Positions 14,531 through 22,011 are shown, counted from the stretch's first letter. The stretch: DNA of 35,695 nt from an uncultured Lachnospiraceae bacterium (GCA_910586715.1 CAJUJG010000036.1:1-35695); one strand, 5' to 3'. The notes: generated by a model from the sequence alone, not told the origin. Translations and numbers: made by a program.

Positions 14531-16187
14531 GAAAAAGCTTCTGATTGGCATTGGGACTGTCGCCGCGGCAGGCGTCGTGATTATCGGCATCGGTCTGGCA
14601 GTGCGCCGCGGCGGGAAAGATTCGGTGGTGTACAGGGAAACGGCGGTGGAATACGGAAATCTGACGGTCGGTATCACCGAGGAAGCGGCGGTGGAAATCG
14701 GCACCTTGGAGCAGACGTTTGACTTGGACATCAGTGCACTTGTGGACAGTGACACGTCATCGGATAATCAGACGACTGGCGCGATGCCTTTTGGCGGAGA
14801 CATGGGCGGAGGCGCTATGGGTGCAGGCATGATGTCTTTTGGCTCGTTTGATATGACGCAGCGTTCCCAAAGCCAGTCGCTCACAGTGGAGCAGGTAAAC
14901 GCCGCAGTCGGACAGGAAATCAAGGAGGGCGATGCGCTTTATACGCTGACAGCGGAAAGTGTGGAGGAAATCAGGGATATGCTTTCCGAGGACATCGCGG
15001 ATACCAAGTCGGATTATGAGGCGCTGCAGGTGGAACAGGAAGCGTCAAGAACGCAGGCGCGGCAAGGATATGACACCTATGTCACAAATGGAAAATACGC
15101 GCAGCTCATTTATGAGGAGGAGCTAAAGGCATATCAGGAGGCGGTGGAGGACGCGGCGGAAGCAGTCAACGACAAACAGGATACCTATAATGAAAAGTGT
15201 TTGGAGCTGACCGCGCTCTCCGAGGAGCTTGCGCAGGCACAGGATTTTCTGAAGGAGGCGCAGGCTGCGGTTTCGGAAAATTATGCGGGACGGTATGAAA
15301 ATGCCTATTATTACACGGTGTATCTCAATACGCGGGATACGGCGCAAAAGTTAGCGGATCAGCTTGAGGAAGAATTTGACGATTTGAGTGAGGAAATTGA
15401 GCAGCTATCGGTTGAAATCCAGACGGCAGTCCGCACGATGAACCAGTCGCAGCGCGACTATGAACAGGCAAAGCTTGATTTTGGAAAGACGTATGATACG
15501 GATACTTATTATGCCAATGCGGCGTCGGAATGGTACGGCATTCAGACGCAGAGTTTGGACAATGCGCTCTCGTCCGCGAAAAACAGCTATGATATGGCAG
15601 TCGAAAAGCTTGCGGAGTTTGACAGCGTCGTGCAGGATAACAGGATTGTTTCCGAATATAGCGGCGTTGTGACGCAGGTGGCGCTTAGCGAAGGGGATAC
15701 GCTGTCAGGGGGCAGCAGTCTTTTGGTGATGAATGACCGGGAAAGCGTGACAATGGACGTGGTGCTTAGCGAGGAGGATTATAATACAATCGAAAAGGGG
15801 CGTGCAGTCAATATCGCCTTTACGGCATATCCTGACGCGGTGTATTCCGGCATCATAACGGACGTGTCGGACGCGGAATATGACAACAGTACGGGGGCGG
15901 TTTATTACACGGTGACCGTGACGGTGCAAGGGGACGTGTCGGGATTGTATGCGGGAATGACAGGCGATGTGACATTTGTGACAAACGAAACGAAGGAGGT
16001 TTGCTATGTGTCCAACCGGGCGATTATCAGGGAGGGTGTAACTTCTTACGTCAAGGTGCGCGATGAGAGTGGAGCGGTCAAAAAACAGGAGGTCGTCACC
16101 GGATTTTCGGACGGCGTTTGTGTGGAAATCGTGGAAGGGCTTTCGGAAGGGGATACTGTTTTAATCGAAAGCAAGGTTGAAAATTAA
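14520..16187 (+). CDS. HlyD/MacA-like efflux adaptor 3, with Gly/Met-rich insert
   Basis: The 555-residue protein starts at ATG 14520 behind GAAGGAGAGGCAG. A membrane anchor lies at about 7-26. The first barrel half contains an insert at about 88-115 rich in Gly and Met (MPFGGDMGGGAMGAGMMSFG). The lipoyl part is VEQVNAAVGQEIKEGDALYT, the coiled coil spans about 160-370, and the second half has VTMDVVLSEEDYNTIEKGRA. The membrane-proximal domain contains VCYVSNRAIIREG and ends IVEGLSEGDTVLIESKVEN. It is as distant from adaptor 2 as from adaptor 1, so this is not a recent duplication. A hairpin separates it from the permease gene. Confidence 0.9.
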   Translation: MKNKKKLLIGIGTVAAAGVVIIGIGLAVRRGGKDSVVYRETAVEYGNLTVGITEEAAVEIGTLEQTFDLDISALVDSDTSSDNQTTGAMPFGGDMGGGAMGAGMMSFGSFDMTQRSQSQSLTVEQVNAAVGQEIKEGDALYTLTAESVEEIRDMLSEDIADTKSDYEALQVEQEASRTQARQGYDTYVTNGKYAQLIYEEELKAYQEAVEDAAEAVNDKQDTYNEKCLELTALSEELAQAQDFLKEAQAAVSENYAGRYENAYYYTVYLNTRDTAQKLADQLEEEFDDLSEEIEQLSVEIQTAVRTMNQSQRDYEQAKLDFGKTYDTDTYYANAASEWYGIQTQSLDNALSSAKNSYDMAVEKLAEFDSVVQDNRIVSEYSGVVTQVALSEGDTLSGGSSLLVMNDRESVTMDVVLSEEDYNTIEKGRAVNIAFTAYPDAVYSGIITDVSDAEYDNSTGAVYYTVTVTVQGDVSGLYAGMTGDVTFVTNETKEVCYVSNRAIIREGVTSYVKVRDESGAVKKQEVVTGFSDGVCVEIVEGLSEGDTVLIESKVEN

Positions 16188-16201
16188 CATTTTCAACCTG
16201 A

Positions 16202-16238
16202 CAAGTTTGTGCTTAGCCGCACAAACTTGCAGGCTAAG
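16202..16238 (+). other. Intra-operon hairpin before the permease gene
   Basis: CAAGTTTGTGC (16202-16212) pairs perfectly with GCACAAACTTG (16219-16229) around the loop TTAGCC. The loop can instead pair, as CTTAGCC (16212-16218), with GGCTAAG (16232-16238), directly before the AAAGGAG ribosome site. The two helices cannot easily coexist. There is no T-run, so it is not an ordinary terminator; mRNA processing or control of permease translation is possible. Confidence 0.55.
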
Positions 16239-16259
16239 AAAGGAGTACGGTTTATAATC

Positions 16260-17606
16260 ATGAAAATCTCAGAATTATTAAGACTTGTTATCATAAACCT
16301 TTCCCAAAATAAATTTAAGGTGATTCTCACTTCGGTCGGAATTATTGTGGGCTCAGCGACAATTATGATGGTGCTTGCCATAGGAACGGGCGGAAAGCTG
16401 GAGGTTGCTGAGCAGTTTAAAAATCTGAATGCGGGTGCGATAGATATTTCTTACGAATCGAATGCCGCCTCGTTTGGCGAACGGGGAGAAAGAATGTTTC
16501 AAGGCGGTGGGGGAATGCCCGGCGCAGGAATGTCCGGAGGGGGAGCAAGAGGCGGAATGCCCGGCGCAGGAATGCCGCCCTCAGGAGATTTTTTTGGCGG
16601 ACGGGACAGAGACAATGAGCGCATGAATCAGGAAAAGATTGTGTTGTCCACGGACGATATGGAGGATATTGCGGTATTTGTGCCGGATATTTCCGATGTG
16701 ACCATATCGTATACGACGTCGTCTGAGGTGGAAGGCGGAGAGCTTGAGGAGGCGCAGGCGTATACCATTGCGGGCGTTAAAGAAAATTATGGCACAATGA
16801 GCAATCTGTCAATGGCGGCGGGAACGTTTTTGACACAGGAAAACGATGAAAATAAGGAAAAATACTGTGTGCTTGGCTATTCCGCGGCAAAGGAGATTTT
16901 CGGAAGCGTTTATGCCGCGTATGATGATGTAATTTATATTGATGCAAGACCCTATGTGGTGAGCGGCGTGCTGGAAGAAATGGGGAGTGTTTCATCGGGT
17001 ATCAGTCCTGACACGACGGTATTTATCCCTTATGAGACGGGTGTAAAGTATATTACGGGGACGAATATCAGTCCGACGGTTACGGTGATAGCCGCCGATG
17101 TCAATCAGGTGGATACGGTGATAAGCAATATTGAAACGGTTCTGGCTGACAGTTATGCCAATGCGGAATTTACGATTTCCGACGCGGGGACAAAAATGGA
17201 GGCGGCATCGAAGTCAAACGATACGCTGCAGCTTTTGCTGATTGCAATGGCGGTGATTGTGTTTCTTGTCGGCGGTATCGGCATTATGAACGTGCTGTTT
17301 GTGTCCGTCAAGGAGCGGACAAATGAAATCGGTATCCTCAAAGCGCTTGGCTGTTCGAAACGGGATATTCTTTTGGAATTTCTGTTTGAGGCATGTTTTA
17401 TGAGCTTTATCGGCTCCGTGCTCGGCGTGCTTGCCGCGTTTGGCATTACGCCGGTGATTGAGGGCTTTTCGGTCAGAGTGGAGCTGTCTGTTTTGGGGGC
17501 GGTTCTGTCGCTTGCGTTTGGCGTGATTACGGGTACGGTTTTCGGATTTTACCCCGCGTATAAGGCAGCGTCGCTGATTCCTGTTGCAGCGTTAAATCAG
17601 GAATAG
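16260..17606 (+). CDS. MacB-type ABC transporter permease (FtsX fold)
   Basis: The 448-residue permease has TM1 at about 21-43 (KVILTSVGIIVGSATIMMVL) and a large outer domain (about 45-325). Its last three helices lie near 335-360, 375-400 and 410-440 (PAYKAASLIPVAALNQE at the end is typical). The outer domain carries a Gly/Met/Pro insert at about 82-117 with PGAGMSGGGARGGMPGAGMP. ERTNEIGILKALGCSKRDIL is the coupling region facing the ATPase. ATG 16260 lies 14 bases after AAAGGAG, a long spacing. It should work with the ATPase at 18040 and the three adaptors in export; the substrate is unknown, a peptide or drug being usual for this class. Confidence 0.92.
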   Translation: MKISELLRLVIINLSQNKFKVILTSVGIIVGSATIMMVLAIGTGGKLEVAEQFKNLNAGAIDISYESNAASFGERGERMFQGGGGMPGAGMSGGGARGGMPGAGMPPSGDFFGGRDRDNERMNQEKIVLSTDDMEDIAVFVPDISDVTISYTTSSEVEGGELEEAQAYTIAGVKENYGTMSNLSMAAGTFLTQENDENKEKYCVLGYSAAKEIFGSVYAAYDDVIYIDARPYVVSGVLEEMGSVSSGISPDTTVFIPYETGVKYITGTNISPTVTVIAADVNQVDTVISNIETVLADSYANAEFTISDAGTKMEAASKSNDTLQLLLIAMAVIVFLVGGIGIMNVLFVSVKERTNEIGILKALGCSKRDILLEFLFEACFMSFIGSVLGVLAAFGITPVIEGFSVRVELSVLGAVLSLAFGVITGTVFGFYPAYKAASLIPVAALNQE

Positions 17607-17624
17607 ACGGAAAGGAGTAGGGTT

Positions 17625-18029
17625 ATGGCGAAAAAGTATATTGTGCTTTTTGCGGTTGTTTTCCTTGCGGCGGCAGGAGTGGGAACGTGCGTTCTTTGGC
17701 AAAAACATGTTTTTGCGGCGCAGGAGGGGCAGGAGCCTGTTTTGGAGAATGGGCAGTCGTTTCGGTATGCAAAAATTACGTCCATTTCGGGCAATGAAAT
17801 GCAGTATGCGGTATTGGAGCCGCAGACACAGACGCAGGATAAGTCCGGCGCCTATGCGGAAACGGACGAAACGGGACAAATGCAGATTCCCGTAGGGACG
17901 CAGGTCGAAACAAAGCTTGGGACGGTCACGACATTTTCGCGTCTTGCGGGCGGCGACCGTATCAAGATGCTTTTGCAAAAAGACGACAGCGGCAGCGACG
18001 TGCTGCTAAAAATATGGATTGTGGAATAG
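17625..18029 (+). CDS. Small membrane-anchored protein of the efflux operon
   Basis: This 134-residue protein starts at ATG 17625 behind AAAGGAGTAGGGTT. It has a hydrophobic segment at about 5-25 (IVLFAVVFLAAAGVGTCVLW) that can be an anchor or signal, then a small outer domain with FRYAKITSISGNEMQYAVLE and PVGTQVETKLGTVTTFSRLA. The ending is beta-rich. No lipobox is convincing. I do not recognise a named family, but its place between permease and ATPase genes argues for an accessory or assembly role, perhaps contacting an adaptor. It is separated from the permease by 18 bases and from the ATPase by 10. Confidence 0.82.
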   Translation: MAKKYIVLFAVVFLAAAGVGTCVLWQKHVFAAQEGQEPVLENGQSFRYAKITSISGNEMQYAVLEPQTQTQDKSGAYAETDETGQMQIPVGTQVETKLGTVTTFSRLAGGDRIKMLLQKDDSGSDVLLKIWIVE

Positions 18030-18039
18030 GAGGCGTCCG

Positions 18040-18726
18040 GTGGAAGAAAAAATCATTGAAATCAAGGCGGTCAATAAGGGGTATCAGCTTGGCGATGATA
18101 AGGTTCCCGTTTTAAAGGATATTGATTTTACGGTGAAAAAGGGCGAGTTTGTAGCAATCCTTGGACCGTCGGGTTCAGGAAAAACAACGCTTATGAACAT
18201 TATCGGCTGCATGGACTTGCTGGATTCGGGTGAATATTATCTGAACGGCAGGGCAATCCACGAAACGAAGGAAAGCGAGCTGACGCAGGTGCGCAATCAG
18301 GAGATTGGATTTATTTTTCAAAATTATCAACTGATACCGACGTATAACGTCATGCAGAATATTATCATGCCCTTGCTGATACGCGGAATGGGGCACAGGG
18401 AGGCAAAAAAGAAATGCAGTGAGATTGTGAAGCTTTTGGGCATTGCGCACAGACTGGACCACAAGCCAAACGAGCTTTCGGGTGGTCAGAAACAGCGGGT
18501 ATCCATTGCGCGGGCTTTGGCGAGCGAGCCTGCAATCCTTCTTGCCGACGAGCCGACAGGCGCGCTTGACAGCGCAAGCGGACAGGAGGTATTAAAGCTT
18601 TTTGACAATCTGAACCGATTGGGCAATACGATTGTCATGATTACGCACGACTTAAAGGTGGCAAAGGCGGCGCAGCGCATTGTGCGGATTGTGGACGGGT
18701 GTCTGTCACAATATCAGGAGCCATGA
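18040..18726 (+). CDS. ABC transporter ATPase, MacB/LolD type
   Basis: The 228-residue protein has all nucleotide-binding motifs: Walker A GPSGSGKT (about 42-49), Q-loop in GFIFQNYQLIP, signature LSGGQKQRVSIARALA (about 146), Walker B ILLADEPTGALDS, and H-loop in MITHDLKVA. The start is GTG 18040 with TAGGAGGCGTC; the earlier in-frame ATG would overlap the preceding gene without an RBS. It is the energy-coupling subunit for the permease at 16260, and the last gene clearly belonging to the efflux operon. Confidence 0.95.
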   Translation: MEEKIIEIKAVNKGYQLGDDKVPVLKDIDFTVKKGEFVAILGPSGSGKTTLMNIIGCMDLLDSGEYYLNGRAIHETKESELTQVRNQEIGFIFQNYQLIPTYNVMQNIIMPLLIRGMGHREAKKKCSEIVKLLGIAHRLDHKPNELSGGQKQRVSIARALASEPAILLADEPTGALDSASGQEVLKLFDNLNRLGNTIVMITHDLKVAKAAQRIVRIVDGCLSQYQEP

Positions 18727-19005
18727 GGCAGGATTGGCGGTCAGGAGAGAAAGGAGTATGGTTTATCAAAATGGCAAAAGGAATATGGAAACCGTTACAC
18801 TTCGTTTTGCGAACTGCTTAGCGGTTCTGCGGACGGGTATTTTACGCTTCCGGACGAATGGGTTTTGGCGGGACGAACGTTTCGGATTATATCCACAGGT
18901 CAGGGAACCGTTGAGATTTTGGAGGATTTAGACGCGGACGATAAAACGGTCACGTTTATGACAAGCGTTCCGCAGGCGGTTTTTGGGGGGGGGTACCATA
19001 TTTGA
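18727..19005 (+). pseudogene. Open frame without start, ending at a G9 tract
   Basis: The frame after the ATPase stop reads KEYGLSKWQKEYGNRYTSFC, then SADGYFTLPDEWVLAGRTFR and IISTGQGTVEILEDLDADDK, to TGA 19003-19005. The composition is clearly protein-like, yet no ATG, GTG or TTG opens it. The RBS AAAGGAG (18750-18755) serves ATGs in other frames. A run of nine G (18985-18993) lies near the end. It is most likely a broken gene formerly at the end of the efflux operon. I do not recognise the family. Confidence 0.45.
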
Positions 19006-19067
19006 TTTTCATTGATTTTTGCTCAAACCAATTGCAGACCTTTTTCGTGTGAACCTTCCTGAAAAAA

Positions 19068-19102
19068 TGCAATCCGTACCCTAAAAAGTGCAATCCGTAC
19101 CC
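19068..19102 (+). promoter_or_regulatory. Direct repeat, 21-bp period, upstream of the LRR gene
   Basis: TGCAATCCGTACCC occurs at 19068-19081 and again at 19089-19102. The period is 21 bp, two helical turns. A -10-like GATAAT lies at 19129-19134 and no -35 hexamer is present at the right distance, so the repeats sit where an activator such as a LytTR dimer would bind. The motif does not match the published AgrA consensus as I recall it. Confidence 0.55.
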
Positions 19103-19192
19103 AAACGCTGGAAATCTGTTTAGAATATGATAATGTAGTATTAGCATTATTATGCAAAAAATGAACAGATATTCAAGAAAGGAGTGGAAGAA

Positions 19193-20809
19193 ATGAAGGA
19201 AACCACAAAGAAAGGACGGAAAGGACGGCTTTTCGCTTTTTTTCGCAAAGCGCTTCCGGTATTTGCCGCTGCGCTGGTAATGCTGTGTATCAATCCCCGG
19301 ACTGTGTACGCTGCCGATATTTATGCCAGCGGCGATAACTGGGAGCTGGACACGGACGGACATCTGACGATTTCCAATCAGGAGGGCATGGAGGAGTGGG
19401 CGCCCTTCGGAGAAGCAATGACTTATCGTATCTTTGTTAAAAGCGTAACGATAGAGCAAGGCGTGACAAGCATACCAGATAACGCGTTTGAGCACCACCA
19501 TGACCTGACAAGTGTCACGATACCGGATGGAGTGACGAGTATAGGGAATAATGTGTTTGCGGACTGCCCTGGTCTGACAAGTATTACGATACCGGATGGA
19601 GTGACGAGTATAGGGGATGGTGCGTTTGAGGATTGCAGAAATCTGACAAGTATCATGATACCGGATAGTGTGACGAGCATAGGGGATAAAGCGTTTAACT
19701 GGTGCGAAAGTCTGCAAAGCATCACGATGCCGGATAGAGTGACGAACATAGGGAGTTATGCGTTTTCCAATTGCTCAAATCTGCAAAGCATCACGGTACC
19801 GGCTAGCGTGACGAGTATAGGGGATTATGCGTTTTCCGGTTGCATGAGTCTGAAAAGCAGCATCACGATACCGGATGGCGTGACGAGTATAGGGGATGAT
19901 GCGTTTTCCAGTTGCATAAGTCTGCCGAGCGTCAAGATACTGGATGGAGTGACGATCATAGGGACTGCTGCGTTTTCCGGTTGCTCAAGTCTGCGAAGCA
20001 TCACGATACCAGCTAGCGTGACAGAAATCGGGGATAGTGTGTTTAGTTATTGCACCAGTTTGGAAGAGGTAACGATACTCGGAACAAGCCCGCCACGGTT
20101 CACTAATTATAATGGACAGTTCGCATTCGAGGGCACTGCGTTTGTTACAAGAAATGAGAAGGGGATTCGTGTTCCGATGAAAGCGTTGAACAACTATATG
20201 ACAGAGTATGCGGGATGGCAAAATTGGAGGGAATATATTTATGGTTATAATGCACCTTTGAACTTTGACCCGACGGCGGAGGATTATGCCGATACGGACA
20301 TCGACGTGCTTGGCTTTACCGAGGACGCGACCGTCTACTCTGTAGATGTGGAGTGGGGCGCAATGACGTTCCAGTATGAAAACACGACCTGGGACGCGAC
20401 GGAGCATAAGACCGTGGCGGGGGCAGGCTGGAAAGTCTATGACAGCGTGAAGAATGAAGCGCTGGATACCAGGACAGACGCCATCAACCGGATTCAGGTG
20501 ACGAACCATTCCAATGCAGGCATTTGGACGACGCTGGCTTATGCCGGAGCAGGCGATTATGCGGACACGTCAGGAAGCTTTGAGAAAAAGGCGGATGATG
20601 CGGACACGGACTATAACGAGACAGGAGAATACCTGTTTCTTGCCACTGCGGATAATGCCGCAGAAGTCAACGAAGCGGGTATCCCGACGATGGGAACTGT
20701 GTACTTTATGCCGAGCGGAATTAAAGAAGAGTACAAAAAATCGGACGGCATTAAAAAATGGTCGCAGCTTGGAACAATCACGGTGGGTGTTCTGACCAAG
20801 AAGCCGTAA
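19193..20809 (+). CDS. Secreted BspA-like leucine-rich repeat protein (LRR_5)
   Basis: The 538-residue protein starts at ATG 19193 (AAAGGAGTGGAAGAA). A signal peptide is visible: a basic start, then PVFAAALVMLCINPRTVYAA with cleavage likely after about residue 42. Nine repeats of about 23 residues follow (about 91-298), pattern VTSIGxxAFxxCxxLxSITIPDG, typical of the BspA/TpLRR family. A C-terminal domain (about 355-538) contains VYSVDVEWGAMTFQYENTTW, INRIQVTNHSNAGIWTTLAY and GTITVGVLTKKP. I recall this as a common C-terminal module of Clostridia surface proteins. No LPXTG anchor is seen. It is probably released or loosely surface-bound, in adhesion or binding of host or dietary polymers. Confidence 0.9.
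   Translation: MKETTKKGRKGRLFAFFRKALPVFAAALVMLCINPRTVYAADIYASGDNWELDTDGHLTISNQEGMEEWAPFGEAMTYRIFVKSVTIEQGVTSIPDNAFEHHHDLTSVTIPDGVTSIGNNVFADCPGLTSITIPDGVTSIGDGAFEDCRNLTSIMIPDSVTSIGDKAFNWCESLQSITMPDRVTNIGSYAFSNCSNLQSITVPASVTSIGDYAFSGCMSLKSSITIPDGVTSIGDDAFSSCISLPSVKILDGVTIIGTAAFSGCSSLRSITIPASVTEIGDSVFSYCTSLEEVTILGTSPPRFTNYNGQFAFEGTAFVTRNEKGIRVPMKALNNYMTEYAGWQNWREYIYGYNAPLNFDPTAEDYADTDIDVLGFTEDATVYSVDVEWGAMTFQYENTTWDATEHKTVAGAGWKVYDSVKNEALDTRTDAINRIQVTNHSNAGIWTTLAYAGAGDYADTSGSFEKKADDADTDYNETGEYLFLATADNAAEVNEAGIPTMGTVYFMPSGIKEEYKKSDGIKKWSQLGTITVGVLTKKP
19463..20086 (+). repeat. Nine tandem LRR codon repeats of 69 bp (one of 72 bp)
   Basis: The DNA repeats with a 69-bp period; segments such as GATACCGGATGGAGTGACGA and GTATAGGGGAT recur nearly unchanged. 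Repeat 6 has one extra Ser codon (near 19855-19860), making it 72 bp. Total length is 624 bp, nine repeats plus that codon. The high nucleotide identity would favour recombination and length variation. Confidence 0.85.
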
Positions 20810-20897
20810 CAGTCAATGAAATGCGAAATAAAATATATACGCAGCCGGGGCAGCAGTCTGTCCCAGCTGATTTGGATAAGTTTGATTCGTTCCCAAA

Positions 20898-20980
20898 ATT
20901 CAGGTATGCATTTTAGGCATGTTTTATAATGCAACATGGGTATTAGACATTGATTCAAAACAGATTTACAATATAGATGT
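20898..20980 (+). repeat. Dispersed promoter-like element, copy A
   Basis: About 80 bases match copy B at 24247-24330: GTATGCATTTTAGG, then CAACAT(G/A)GGTATTAGACA, then GATTTAC. Within it TAGACA (20944-20949), a 17-base spacer and TACAAT (20967-20972) form a good vegetative promoter. The upstream block may be an operator. A terminator hairpin starts only three bases after the -10. Confidence 0.6.
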
Positions 20981-21007
20981 TCCCCCAAAATGGAGCATCT
21001 ATTTTTT
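20975..21007 (+). terminator. Intrinsic terminator downstream of the LRR gene
   Basis: AGATGTTCC (20975-20983) pairs with GGAGCATCT (20992-21000), one G-U pair, loop of eight, then ATTTTTT. It lies about 165 bases after the LRR stop and immediately downstream of promoter-like copy A. Confidence 0.6.
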
Positions 21008-21032
21008 ATGCACATGGACGCGGAAAGGAAAT

Positions 21033-21225
21033 ATGCAGCTAAAGCTACCCGCGTCCGGCGCGGGGGCTACTGCTGCTCCCCAAAGGGAATACGGCATTTT
21101 CGGAATTGCGTTTTTATGCGGAATATGTGATGATTATGATAGCGGCGTGTCAGGCGGTGTATCTCCTGTTGACGTTTTTGGGCAAAATGGCTGACAGGAA
21201 AAAGCAATCGATAAAAGGAGAATAA
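21033..21225 (+). pseudogene. Small single-TM protein gene with a +1 frameshift at a T5 tract
   Basis: ATG 21033 (after GGAAAGGAAAT) reads MQLKLPASGAGATAAPQREY then GIFGIAF. A second frame continues YAEYVMIMIAACQAVYLLLT then FLGKMADRKKQSIKGE to TAA 21223-21225. Removing one T from TTTTT (21111-21115) joins them into a 63-residue protein with one membrane helix and a basic tail. It ends two bases before the aldo/keto reductase start, as in an operon. The cause may be a real frameshift or a sequencing error in the homopolymer. Confidence 0.55.
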
Positions 21226-21227
21226 AT

Positions 21228-21684
21228 ATGCAATATGCAACATTAGGAAATTCAGCGTTAAAGGTTTCCCGCATCTGCATGGGCTGCATGGGCTTTGGCG
21301 ATGCGGACCGCGGGCAGCACACATGGACGGTTGACGAGGAGCATTCCCGTGCCATTATCAGGCGGGGCTTGGAGTGCGGCATCAATTTTTTTGACACGGC
21401 GATTGCGTACCAAAGCGGCACCAGTGAACAATATCTCGGCAGGGCGCTGCGGGATTTTGCAAAGCGGGACGAGGTCGTTGTGGCGACAAAATTCCTGCCG
21501 AGGACACAGGAGGAGATAGAAAACGGCATCACCGGACAGCAGCACATTCAGCGTATGCTTGATAAAAGTCTTCAAAATCTTGGTATGGACTATGTGGATT
21601 TGTACATTTATCATATGTGGGACTACCAAACGCCTGTTTATGACATTTTGGAAGGGTTGAACGCCGCAGTCAAAGCGGACGCAG
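21228..21684 (+). pseudogene. 5' half of an aldo/keto reductase gene, truncated
   Basis: ATG 21228 behind AAAAGGAGAATAAAT begins MQYATLGNSALKVSRICMGC. It contains FFDTAIAYQSGTSEQYLGRA with the family Asp and Tyr of the catalytic tetrad, and ATKFLPRT with the Lys. After LEGLNAAVKA (about residue 150) the sequence changes abruptly to a membrane protein in another frame. Normal members have about 310-330 residues, so the second half of the barrel and the NADP site are missing. RBS and start are intact, so a truncated product of about 180 residues may still be made. Confidence 0.8.
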
Positions 21685-21948
21685 GGAATTGTCTGCGGCG
21701 TAGTCGGTATGGTATTGATGTTGATAACGGTTGGCATTTGGCGCAAGATGGAGGGAAAAGCGCCGATTAAGCTTAGCGGGAAGACGGTCGGCGCGACGCT
21801 GCTTGGCGTGTTTGGAGCACTGCTTTTGGGCGTGGGCATGTGTCTGAGTATGGTATTTGCGCAGATGATTATGGGCATTGTGGTTGGCATTATTGGCATT
21901 GTGGTGCTTCTGATGCTGATTCCGCTGCTGAAGGGGCTGCATGATTAA
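21685..21948 (+). pseudogene. 3' fragment of a small two-helix membrane protein
   Basis: The frame reads GIVCGVVGMVLMLITVGIWR then KMEGKAPIKLSGKTVGATLL then hydrophobic GVFGALLLGVGMCLSMVFAQ and IGIVVLLMLIPLLKGLHD, to the stop at 21948. It begins at the junction with the aldo/keto reductase fragment and has no RBS at its internal ATG 21709. It was probably the tail of a separate membrane protein gene brought here by a deletion. Confidence 0.5.
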
Positions 21949-21961
21949 TGGATTTTTAAGG

Positions 21962-21998
21962 ACTGCCGCCGCATGACGTGAGTTTGTGCGGCGGCAGT
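21962..21998. terminator. GC-rich hairpin, possible terminator
   Basis: ACTGCCGCCGCA (21962-21973) pairs perfectly with TGCGGCGGCAGT (21987-21998). The following bases TAAGTTAT are only weakly T-rich, so termination is plausible but not certain. Confidence 0.5.
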
Positions 21999-22011
21999 TA
22001 AGTTATACTAA

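Noticed and set aside
16202..16229. Hairpin before the permease gene considered as an intrinsic terminator
   Set aside because: There is no T-run and the next operon gene follows at once; read-through is needed for the exporter.
18680..18931. 83-codon frame overlapping the ATPase end and the region after it
   Set aside because: Its residues are Arg/Phe-rich and patternless, while another frame over the same DNA reads as a normal protein segment.
19463..20086. Regular 69-bp repeats considered as a CRISPR-like array
   Set aside because: They are in-frame LRR codons inside a signal-peptide protein; there are no unique spacers of constant length.
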